The notes below the pieces were generated by a model. That model made no database searches. It was not told the origin of the DNA and worked only from the letters and a program-made list of their open reading frames with translations. A DNA stretch of 6,088 nucleotides from Bacilli bacterium (GTDB taxonomy: Bacteria > Bacillota_I > Bacilli_A > RF39 > UBA660), in contig JAFUFG010000208.1 in the NCBI GenBank assembly GCA_017470045.1, forward strand, positions 1 through 6,088, read 5' to 3'. Numbering within the stretch: position 1 is the first letter of the stretch; each line of letters begins with the position of its first letter. A program made the translations under genes and the position numbers. Positions 1 to 5,579 of the stretch are shown here, piece after piece.

Positions 1-1
1 T

Positions 2-310
2 CTTATGTATCGAATGAGAAAGAATGATGAATGGATTGTTAAAAAGTGGACAAAGTTACCAGATATCTTTTTAGAAACTTATCGTATTGAATCTAGTGAT
101 GTGGATGATTATGTTTTAGAATGGAAATGGTTTGATGCTAGCAATGACTCTGAATTAGGTTTAGCTAGTAGTCTATCTCCATTAGAATACCGTATGAAAT
201 TACGTATTACGGGCTATGGTGATTATGAAGAGCCTGAAGAAGAGGAAAATACGGAAACAAATAATGAAGAGAATGAGGAAAATACGGAATCTGGAAACGG
301 AGAAGGATAA
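2..310 (+). CDS. C-terminal part of a TasA/camelysin-like exported protein (5' end outside window)
   Basis: The frame is open to the left edge, and the first ATG (position 5) has no room for a visible ribosome binding site, so this is read as the tail of a longer gene. The visible 100 or so residues contain a W-K-W strand followed by an N-D-S-E-L-G turn and then a beta strand (YRMKLRITGYG). This pattern is common near the C-terminus of TasA/camelysin-like secreted proteins of gut Firmicutes, and the next gene has a very similar W-K-W...N-D-D-E stretch. The last 30 residues are a low-complexity acidic tail rich in Glu, Asn and Thr, probably disordered and surface exposed. The next gene follows after 23 nt, which implies co-transcription. 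The family assignment comes from pattern only; the signal peptide cannot be seen. Confidence 0.6.
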   Translation, partial: LMYRMRKNDEWIVKKWTKLPDIFLETYRIESSDVDDYVLEWKWFDASNDSELGLASSLSPLEYRMKLRITGYGDYEEPEEEENTETNNEENEENTESGNGEG

Positions 311-333
311 ATAAATCATAAGGGTGTGTTATT

Positions 334-948
334 ATGAGGAAAGGTCGTAATTATGTCGAAATTCCGAACTCTGATATTCACTTTAAGAAGAAAAGAGATA
401 TTCGAGTAAATAAAGGAAATTATCGTAAGACAAAATTTTTTTTAAAAACGATATTAGGGTTTTTAATTGTTTTTGTTGTTATTGTGCCTTTTACTTATGC
501 TCGATACACAGATTCTAGAACAGTTCAACATAACGTAAGAGTTGCTACATGGTCTTTTAAAATAGGAGATAGTACTTCTGTTTATAATATTGATTTAGCG
601 GATACTATTACCGAGAATAATTATTCTTCTACTAAGGTTGTCCCTGGTACTTGTGGAATTATTCAATTTAGTATTGATTTTCGTAGTACAAAAGTTGATA
701 CTGCTTATCAAATTACCATTGATTCTACCAATACTAATTTACCAGCCAATTTAAAACTATATACGGATAGTGATTATACAACTTTATTTACTGGATATAG
801 TGGTACAGTTACGTTAAATAATATTAGTTCTACTTTATTAAAAAGAATTTACTGGAAGTGGGACTTTACAAATGATGATGAGAATAGTTGGGCGAATCAA
901 CAAATTAAATTATCTTTAAAAGCGGAGGCACAGCAAGAGGTATCTTAG
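334..948 (+). CDS. TasA/camelysin-like exported protein with SipW-type signal peptide
   Basis: A 204-residue protein. The N-terminus has about 34 mostly basic cytoplasmic residues, unusually long. A hydrophobic segment follows at about 35-52, ending in VPFTYA-RYTD (51-60). This resembles the cleavage region of TasA (TWA then AFND), which is cut by the ER-type signal peptidase SipW; cleavage after Ala56 is inferred. The mature part is polar and beta-rich. It has a VPGTCGIIQFSID strand near 103-115, comparable to the 'kPGd..' strand of TasA-like proteins, and an YWKW strand at 173-176 followed by N-D-D-E, shared with the preceding gene product. It has one cysteine (107). The start ATG is preceded by AAGGGTG (320-326), a moderate ribosome binding site. 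The gene sits mid-operon, 9 nt before the next gene. It is probably an extracellular fibre or matrix subunit, but function is unproven. Confidence 0.7.
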   Translation: MRKGRNYVEIPNSDIHFKKKRDIRVNKGNYRKTKFFLKTILGFLIVFVVIVPFTYARYTDSRTVQHNVRVATWSFKIGDSTSVYNIDLADTITENNYSSTKVVPGTCGIIQFSIDFRSTKVDTAYQITIDSTNTNLPANLKLYTDSDYTTLFTGYSGTVTLNNISSTLLKRIYWKWDFTNDDENSWANQQIKLSLKAEAQQEVS

Positions 949-957
949 GAGGTTCTT

Positions 958-1506
958 ATGAAAGAAAAGTGGAAGTCTTTAGGACGTAGGAAACAAAAAA
1001 AGATTCTATTGATAATCGAATTGGTTTTGGTATTTATTTTAATTCCTGGAACCTATGCCTTATATAAAGGTTTGATGAATGTTAATGTTACAACAGTAGC
1101 AGGGGAAATGATTAGTGATATCGAAATCGATCAAAAAGATTCTTATATTGAAAATAATGTTCCGTATTTTTATGTAACAGTAAAGAATTATCGTATTAAT
1201 GGAAATAATACATTACTTACTGCAACAGCATTTGATTATACTTTAGTAATTAGTAATAAAGATGGTTCAAATGGTAAGTTTTCTTATGTAGATGAGAATG
1301 GTAATAGTAGTAGTGAATACGCATCTACGTTACGAATTGAGAATTGTCACTTAGATCAGACAATGGACTCTGATCGATTTAAAATATATGTTACTAGAGA
1401 TGGTAATTTAAGAACACAAGTTGACTATAAAGTACAAATAGAGGCAGATCAAGCGACGGCAACAACTACAAATAATACTTCTAATACAACAAATAACGGA
1501 GAATAG
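958..1506 (+). CDS. Small exported protein with SipW-type signal peptide, family not recognised
   Basis: A 182-residue protein. A basic N-terminus (KEKWKSLGRRKQKK) precedes a membrane segment at about 16-33 that ends in IPGTYA-LYKG (29-38), the same signal motif as the flanking genes; cleavage after Ala34 is inferred. The mature part looks like a beta-sandwich: alternating strands such as YFYVTVKNY (70-78) and FDYTLVISN (92-100), then FKIYVTRDG and VDYKVQIEAD near the end. It closes with a Thr/Asn-rich tail of about 16 residues, a likely flexible linker or glycosylation-type stretch. There is one cysteine (130). The ribosome binding site AGGAGG (947-952) overlaps the stop codon of the gene before, so translation is probably coupled. 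Likely a minor subunit or anchor of the same surface assembly as its neighbours. No named family is recognised with confidence. Confidence 0.65.
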   Translation: MKEKWKSLGRRKQKKILLIIELVLVFILIPGTYALYKGLMNVNVTTVAGEMISDIEIDQKDSYIENNVPYFYVTVKNYRINGNNTLLTATAFDYTLVISNKDGSNGKFSYVDENGNSSSEYASTLRIENCHLDQTMDSDRFKIYVTRDGNLRTQVDYKVQIEADQATATTTNNTSNTTNNGE

Positions 1507-1512
1507 AATTAG

Positions 1513-1520
1513 AGGAGGTG
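1513..1520 (+). promoter_or_regulatory. Ribosome binding site that fixes the start of the large surface protein
   Basis: AGGAGGTG is a near-complete anti-16S match. An in-frame GTG at 1518 lies inside this site and cannot be the start. The ATG at 1527, with a 6-nt spacer, is therefore chosen. Confidence 0.85.
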
Positions 1521-1526
1521 AATAAT

Positions 1527-3275
1527 ATGAAGAAACTAAAGTATATTTTTATACTTATTTTAAGTGTTTCTTTCTTTTATTCAGTTCCTTTTTCTTATGC
1601 AAAGTTTAAGGCTGTAAAGTATGTAGAGGGAAGTATTATTGTTCCTGAAAATAACTATTGTTTAAATAATAATATTAATACTTTAAGTGATTGTATGTTG
1701 GTTATGGATAGTTATAGTAGTAGTGTTTCTGCTGCTAAGAGTTCTATTCAAGCAAAAGGTACTCCTGATTTTAGCAATATTGCTCCGCAGATAAAATATA
1801 AGGAAACTGATTTTGTGCAGCATCCTTCAACTGTTTCTTCAGTTAACTATTTATATACTTCTGATTCTTATAGTTTTGATGAAACTAAGGGTATCTTTTA
1901 TTTAGATTCCCCTTATACAAAGGTTGTTGGTGATATGTCAGGTAATACTTTTGTTGGTAAATATACTTGTGGTAATTCTAGTAAGAGCAATTGTACTGAT
2001 ATTTATCTTATTGAAGAGGATAGTTTTTCAGATAATGTTTATAGTATTACTAAATCTAAACATAAAACATTTTCTATTTTTCAAACATTTGACTCTGATA
2101 ATGGTTTGTATTTTGCAGATGATGATGTTGGTACTAATGATAGTTATTACTATAGAGGCAATGTAATGAATAACTTTGTAGAATTTGCAGGTTTTTATTG
2201 GAGAATAATTAGACGTAATGGAGATGGTTCTATTCGTTTAATGTATTATAGTAAAGATGATATATCACAGGGACAATGTCCTTTTACATCAAAATTTGCT
2301 AGTCCTTATTGGGACCCTACTTATGTTGGGTATGCTTTTAATGAAAATGATTTTTCATCTACTGAAATTATTAGTGCGAATACATCTTTTAATAATTTTA
2401 ATGAGCTTATACCATATTATTTTGGAAAGGGATATACTTATAATCCTAGTACTAAGAAATTTTCGATAACTGGTTCTTTGGATGAAGGAACTATTATTTC
2501 GGGAATTTGGAAAAACATTTATCAAGACGTTATTGATAATGGATATATTTATAGTTGTTTTACAGAAACTAATGCAAGTTGCTCGGTTTTGATGAAAATA
2601 AATGGTTATTATAGTGAAACGGGTGCAAGGGTTCAATATTTATCATATGGTTCAACGTCTTATGAAAATGCTGTAAAAAACAATACAAAATCTCTTTTAT
2701 ATTCTGGTTTAGATAATTGGTATGTTAATAACTTATCAAATTATGTTGATGATAATAGTCATACTATTGATGACTATTTAGCAAATGAAATATTTTGTAA
2801 CGATAGGGGAATCAATTTAACACAGAATAATGGAGATGGATTTAGTCTTTCTAATTCTACATTTTATAATGGTAATTATCGTTTTCTAAATCATAATCCT
2901 TCCTTTAGATGTAATCAAGAAAATGATAAATTTACATTAAGTTCAGGTACTTTTGGTAATAAAATATTATCTTACCCTATAGGTACCTTGACTTTAGATG
3001 AATTGGTATTTGCTGGGGCTTCTTCTAATAAGATTAATCCGTTGTTTTTTATTAATTATAGTGATGGTAATTATTTATGGTTAATGACTCCGAATGCCTT
3101 TTATACTACAAATAGAAGAGCGAGTGTTTACCGTTTATATCCTACAGGTACTATTGGAGCTAATTCGGGTTCTAATACGAGTTGTGTTAGACCTGTTATT
3201 AATTTGAAAAGTACGGTTAAGATTACGGGTGGAGATGGTACTGCAAGTAATCCTTATGAAGTTAGTTTAGAGTAG
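1527..3275 (+). CDS. Large cysteine-rich exported surface protein with C-terminal VRPVINL domain (DUF6273-like)
   Basis: A 582-residue protein. Signal peptide: K-K-L-K, a hydrophobic core at about 6-20, then VPFSYA-KFKA (20-29), the signal motif of the two genes before it; no second membrane segment or LPxTG sorting signal is visible. A middle module contains YYYRGNVMNNFVEFAGFYWR (208-227) followed by IIRRNGDGSIRLMYY. The C-terminal module includes IDDYLANEIFCNDRG (414-428), SYPIGTLTLDELVFAGA (482-498), YLWLMTP (516-522), and ends VRPVINLK...GGDGTASNPYEV. Proteins with this FAGFYWRIIR...VRPVINL layout recur in gut Bacilli genomes, often as many paralogues; I liken them to DUF6273 without being able to confirm it. 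Ten cysteines (45, 56, 148, 156, 251, 344, 352, 424, 462, 553) suggest disulfides, unusual for an exported Firmicutes protein. Last gene of the operon; probably adhesin or ligand-binding partner of the small subunits (inference). Confidence 0.7.
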   Translation: MKKLKYIFILILSVSFFYSVPFSYAKFKAVKYVEGSIIVPENNYCLNNNINTLSDCMLVMDSYSSSVSAAKSSIQAKGTPDFSNIAPQIKYKETDFVQHPSTVSSVNYLYTSDSYSFDETKGIFYLDSPYTKVVGDMSGNTFVGKYTCGNSSKSNCTDIYLIEEDSFSDNVYSITKSKHKTFSIFQTFDSDNGLYFADDDVGTNDSYYYRGNVMNNFVEFAGFYWRIIRRNGDGSIRLMYYSKDDISQGQCPFTSKFASPYWDPTYVGYAFNENDFSSTEIISANTSFNNFNELIPYYFGKGYTYNPSTKKFSITGSLDEGTIISGIWKNIYQDVIDNGYIYSCFTETNASCSVLMKINGYYSETGARVQYLSYGSTSYENAVKNNTKSLLYSGLDNWYVNNLSNYVDDNSHTIDDYLANEIFCNDRGINLTQNNGDGFSLSNSTFYNGNYRFLNHNPSFRCNQENDKFTLSSGTFGNKILSYPIGTLTLDELVFAGASSNKINPLFFINYSDGNYLWLMTPNAFYTTNRRASVYRLYPTGTIGANSGSNTSCVRPVINLKSTVKITGGDGTASNPYEVSLE

Positions 3276-3294
3276 TCGAAAGACTACTTTTTTT
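3271..3294 (+). terminator. Intrinsic terminator of the surface-protein operon
   Basis: A perfect 7-bp stem AGTAGTC / GACTACT (3271-3277 and 3282-3288) encloses a GAAA tetraloop and is followed by a run of seven T. The stop codon TAG (3273-3275) lies inside the 5' arm, so a terminating ribosome would cover the arm. The stem is short and AT-balanced, so some readthrough into the amidotransferase gene is possible. Confidence 0.88.
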
Positions 3295-3316
3295 GTATAA
3301 TAAGAGTGGTGATTTT

Positions 3317-4033
3317 ATGAAGAAAACAATTATCGGAGTACCGTTACGGAGTGATAAAGACGAATTACAGAGATGTCATGAATATATTTTTGATAGTGTA
3401 AGACATGCAATACTAAAGTGTGGCGGATTTGTGATGCCGATTAGTCCAGTCCAAGATCTCAATTATTTTGATGTGAAGTATAAGGATTGGCCGGAATTAA
3501 CGGATGAAGAGAAGAATGATATTGATTATTCTTTATCTTTGATTGATGGGTTATTTATTCCTGGTGGAAATAAGTTTAGTCCGTATGATAGATACGTATT
3601 AGAGAGGGCTATCGAATTAAAGATACCGATTCTTGGAGTTTGTTTAGGTATGCAGATTATGTCTTGTTATAAAGAAGATTATTATGTTACTAAGATAGAG
3701 TCTAATATTGAACATCGTAATATGACGGATCGATATGTTCATAAAGTGTATATTGATAAGAATAGTTTATTATATAAAATCGTTGATAAAATAGAATTAA
3801 GAGTAAATAGTCTTCATACTTATGAAGCTAGTGAGAATCCTTATTTTACTAGTGTTGCTTATAGTGAAGATGGTGTTTTGGAAGCTATTGAACTTCCTGG
3901 AGATGTATTTTGTATGGGATTACAATGGCATCCAGAGAAGATGGTTGACTATGATGAGGATGCGGAAAAAATAATGCGGTATTTTATTGCGGAATGTGAG
4001 AAAAATAAATTTAAAAAAAGTGTTGACAAATAA
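3317..4033 (+). CDS. Class I glutamine amidotransferase, gamma-glutamyl-GABA hydrolase (peptidase C26) family
   Basis: A 238-residue cytosolic enzyme of usual length for the PuuD-like C26 family, which hydrolyses gamma-glutamyl amide bonds. The start MKKTIIGVPL is typical. The oxyanion region is FIPGG (80-84), the nucleophile elbow is GVCLGMQ with Cys109, and GLQWHPEK supplies His205 and Glu207, so the triad is complete. EHR (132-134) and NSLHTYE (164-170) match substrate-side segments of the family. The ATG at 3317 is preferred over a TTG at 3293, which lies in the terminator T-run. Only a weak site (GAGTGGTG, 3304-3311) precedes it. No synthetase domain is fused and no polyamine genes are adjacent, so the true substrate (gamma-glutamyl-GABA, another gamma-glutamyl amide, or a peptide) cannot be told. 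The promoter of the next operon overlaps its final codons. Confidence 0.88.
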   Translation: MKKTIIGVPLRSDKDELQRCHEYIFDSVRHAILKCGGFVMPISPVQDLNYFDVKYKDWPELTDEEKNDIDYSLSLIDGLFIPGGNKFSPYDRYVLERAIELKIPILGVCLGMQIMSCYKEDYYVTKIESNIEHRNMTDRYVHKVYIDKNSLLYKIVDKIELRVNSLHTYEASENPYFTSVAYSEDGVLEAIELPGDVFCMGLQWHPEKMVDYDEDAEKIMRYFIAECEKNKFKKSVDK

Positions 4034-4051
4034 GGGTTAGATACATATAAT
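4023..4051 (+). promoter_or_regulatory. Consensus housekeeping promoter of the infC-rpmI-rplT operon
   Basis: TTGACA (4023-4028), a 17-nt spacer, then TATAAT (4046-4051): a perfect sigma-A/sigma-70 match in both boxes and spacing. The -35 box lies within the last codons of the amidotransferase gene. Transcription would start near 4058, giving a leader of about 150 nt before infC. This strength suits a ribosomal operon controlled mainly downstream of initiation. Confidence 0.9.
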
Positions 4052-4155
4052 ATTACTAGTCGAGAAAAAAAGGAAAGAGATTTATATCCACCTGAGCAGC
4101 GAATAGCGCTAGGTCAAATGCCAGATTCGAAATTTTTTCTAATGGTTTTTTGATG

Positions 4156-4191
4156 AAAGTGGATATAGTTTTATATCCGCTTTTCTTATTT
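4156..4191 (+). terminator. Attenuator terminator hairpin in the infC leader
   Basis: A 12-bp stem (4156-4167 with 4172-4183, one G-U pair) closes a GTTT loop and runs into a T-rich tail (TTTTCTTATTT). Its 5' arm is the segment that the upstream antiterminator strand at 4083-4091 can capture, so the hairpin is conditional. It ends immediately before the infC ribosome binding site. Confidence 0.82.
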
Positions 4192-4193
4192 AT

Positions 4194-4200
4194 GGAGGTG
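4194..4200 (+). promoter_or_regulatory. Ribosome binding site of infC, pointing to an AUA start
   Basis: GGAGGTG is a strong site with a 6-nt spacer to ATA at 4207. The in-frame ATG at 4192 overlaps the site itself, and the upstream in-frame TTG (4150) and ATG (4153) lie before or at the terminator hairpin, so none of these is credible. Confidence 0.8.
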
Positions 4201-4206
4201 TTAGGT

Positions 4207-4737
4207 ATAGCAAATAATAAGAATGGCTTATTGATTAATGATCAAATAAGAGCTCGAGAAGTTTTAGTTATTGGACCAAATGGTGAGCAAGTAGGAGTTA
4301 AATCTTTACAAGATGCTTTAACACTTGCAAGTTATGCTTCTTTGGACTTAGTATTAATTAGTCCAAATGCAAATCCACCTGTTTGTAAGGTAATGGATTA
4401 TAACAAATATCGTTATGAAAAACAAAAGAAAGAAAAAGAAGCATTAAAGAAACAAAAAGCAAGTATGTCTGAATTAAAAGAATTCAGATTATCACCTGTA
4501 ATCGATGTTGGAGACTTTGAAACAAAACTTAGAAATGCTACAAAATATCTTGAGAAGGGTGACAGAATTAAACTTACAATCCGTTTTAAAGGTCGTCAAA
4601 TGGCTCATACGGAATTAGGTAAAGAAGTTCTTGAACGTTTCGCCGACAGAGTGATAGATTATGCGGATATCGATCAAAAACCTAAGTTAGATGGTAGAAG
4701 AATGACTATGTTATTGGTACCAAAGAAAGACAAATAA
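4207..4737 (+). CDS. infC: Translation initiation factor IF-3, probable AUA start
   Basis: IF3 binds the 30S subunit, keeps it apart from 50S and proofreads the initiator tRNA and start codon. Read from ATA at 4207 the protein is 176 residues, the normal length. The N-domain begins INDQIRAREVLVIGPNGEQV (10-29) and includes ISPNANPPVCKVMDYNKYRYE (51-71). A charged helical linker rich in Lys/Glu/Gln follows at about 72-87. The C-domain has GDRIKLTIRFKGRQMAHTELG (118-138) and ends LDGRRMTMLLVPKK (161-174). The codon choice is odd: IF3 discriminates against non-AUG starts, and AUU in E. coli infC is the known basis of its autoregulation; AUA here would act the same way (inference). First gene of the operon, under the L20-type attenuator. 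rpmI follows after 18 nt. Confidence 0.95.
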   Translation: MANNKNGLLINDQIRAREVLVIGPNGEQVGVKSLQDALTLASYASLDLVLISPNANPPVCKVMDYNKYRYEKQKKEKEALKKQKASMSELKEFRLSPVIDVGDFETKLRNATKYLEKGDRIKLTIRFKGRQMAHTELGKEVLERFADRVIDYADIDQKPKLDGRRMTMLLVPKKDK

Positions 4738-4755
4738 TAGTAGGAGGAATTAAAC

Positions 4756-4941
4756 ATGCCAAAGATTAAGACACATAAAGGTACAGCTAAAGTAATGAAC
4801 AAACGTAAAAATGATATTAAAATTGGAAAACCAGGAAGTCGTCATAACACTGGTGGAAAAAGTACAAGCTTCAATAGAAGTTGTAGAAAGGGATCTAATT
4901 TAAGTAAAGCAGATCAAAATAGATTAAAGAATATTATCTAA
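4756..4941 (+). CDS. rpmI: 50S ribosomal protein L35
   Basis: A 61-residue, strongly basic protein of the large ribosomal subunit. It starts MPKIKTHKGTAK, the hallmark L35 N-terminus. A basic middle follows, then a SRHNTGGKSTSFNRSCRKGS segment in the place of the usual 'H....KS.K.KR.LRK' stretch, and a C-terminal ADQNRLKNII helix. The family is usually 62-66 residues, so this is slightly short. The central residues are more divergent than the ends, but the gene order infC-rpmI-rplT makes the call secure. The ribosome binding site GGAGGA (4743-4748) is strong. rplT follows after 31 nt, with no terminator between. Confidence 0.95.
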   Translation: MPKIKTHKGTAKVMNKRKNDIKIGKPGSRHNTGGKSTSFNRSCRKGSNLSKADQNRLKNII

Positions 4942-4972
4942 TCTAATTTACTAGAAGAAGGAGGAATTATAC

Positions 4973-5575
4973 ATGGCAAGAGTTAAAAATGGTGCAGTTA
5001 CAAAAGCACGTCATAAAAAAGTATTAAAAGCTGCTAAAGGTTACTTTGGTAGTAAGCATAGATTATATAAGTCTGCAAAAGAACAATTAATGCATTCTGG
5101 TCAATATGCTTTTAGAGATAGAAAACAAAAGAAGAGAGATTTCAGAAAATTATGGATTACAAGAATCAATGCTGCTTGTAGAATGAATGAAATTAGTTAT
5201 TCTAGATTTATTGAAGGATTAACTAAAGCAGGTGTTGAAGTTAACCGTAAGATGTTAAGTGAAATCGCTATTAATGATCCAAAAGCTTTTAGTGAATTAG
5301 TTAAAGTTGCTAAAGATGGAAAAGCTGGAAAGATTACTAAAGCTACAGAAGTTGCTGGAAAAGAAGTAACAATTGGTGCTGGAAAAGCTACAAAGAGTGA
5401 AAAGAAAGAAAGCAAAAAAGAAGAAGTAAAAGAAGAAAAGAAAGCTACTAAGAAAGAAGAAAAAGTAGATTATTCTAAAATGACAGTTGCTGAATTAAAA
5501 GAAGTAGCTGCTAAGAAAAATATTTCTGTAACAGGAATGAAAAAAGCTGAAATTATTGAAGCTTTAGAAAAATAA
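4973..5575 (+). CDS. rplT: 50S ribosomal protein L20 with C-terminal Lys/Glu linker and SAP/Rho-N-like motif
   Basis: L20 is an early-assembling 23S-rRNA binding protein and, in Bacillus, the repressor of its own operon. Residues 1 to about 115 are a standard L20: [58 protein letters not shown] and [17 protein letters not shown]20 is normally about 118 residues; this one is 200. The extra part is a low-complexity Lys/Glu/Ala linker (about 118-165) and then [31 protein letters not shown] (170-200, the longest recognisable unit). That unit has the two-helix layout of SAP and Rho N-terminal nucleic-acid-binding motifs. No frameshift is needed to join the parts, and base use is continuous. A strong ribosome binding site AAGGAGGA (4958-4965) lies 7 nt before ATG. 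The extension's role is unknown; extra RNA binding is a guess. Confidence 0.96.
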   Translation: MARVKNGAVTKARHKKVLKAAKGYFGSKHRLYKSAKEQLMHSGQYAFRDRKQKKRDFRKLWITRINAACRMNEISYSRFIEGLTKAGVEVNRKMLSEIAINDPKAFSELVKVAKDGKAGKITKATEVAGKEVTIGAGKATKSEKKESKKEEVKEEKKATKKEEKVDYSKMTVAELKEVAAKKNISVTGMKKAEIIEALEK

Positions 5576-5579
5576 ACAT

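Larger units (their letters stand above)
4058..4206 (+). promoter_or_regulatory. infC operon leader, L20-type transcription attenuator
   Basis: The leader holds three related segments: TATATCCAC (4083-4091), GTGGATATA (4159-4167) and TATATCCGC (4172-4180). The middle one pairs perfectly with the first, closing a multi-branch antiterminator fold, or with the third, forming a terminator. Inside the antiterminator fold are two further helices: AGCG/CGCT (4098-4101 with 4107-4110), flanked by CCT/AGG, and TCAAA..CCA with TGG..TTTGA (4114-4123 with 4143-4153). In Bacillus subtilis, excess L20 shuts off the infC-rpmI-rplT operon by transcription attenuation in its leader. The position upstream of the same three genes makes an L20 leader the best reading. 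Whether L20 binds here, and to which helix, is inference. The start (4058) is estimated from the promoter. Confidence 0.8.

Noticed and set aside
1518..1526. GTG start for the large surface protein
   Set aside because: The GTG is part of the AGGAGGTG ribosome binding site; ATG at 1527 has proper spacing.
1924..2636. Overlapping open frames on both strands inside the surface protein gene (hydrophobic + strand frames at 1924-2166 and 2257-2469, and a - strand frame at 2355-2636)
   Set aside because: They lack ribosome binding sites and resemble frame-shifted AT-rich coding sequence.
3296..3301. TATAAT just after the operon terminator, a possible promoter for the amidotransferase gene
   Set aside because: No -35 match lies 16-18 nt upstream, and the predicted start near 3308 would remove most of the weak ribosome binding site. 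It may be chance in AT-rich DNA.
3293..3316. TTG start for the amidotransferase at 3293
   Set aside because: It lies in the terminator T-run, and the extra eight residues do not fit the family, which begins MKKTIIGVPL.
4150..4206. Upstream extension of IF3 from TTG 4150 or ATG 4153
   Set aside because: These codons fall before or within the attenuator hairpin, lack a ribosome binding site, and the encoded residues (hydrophobic VDIVLYPLFLF) do not belong to IF3.
5197..5415. Reverse-strand open frame inside rplT
   Set aside because: It is the antisense shadow of the conserved L20 gene and its Lys/Glu-rich tail, without start signals.
5374..5475. Purine-rich AAG/GAA tract as a DNA repeat element
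   Set aside because: It is simply the codon make-up of the Lys/Glu linker in L20; no fixed repeat unit is present.
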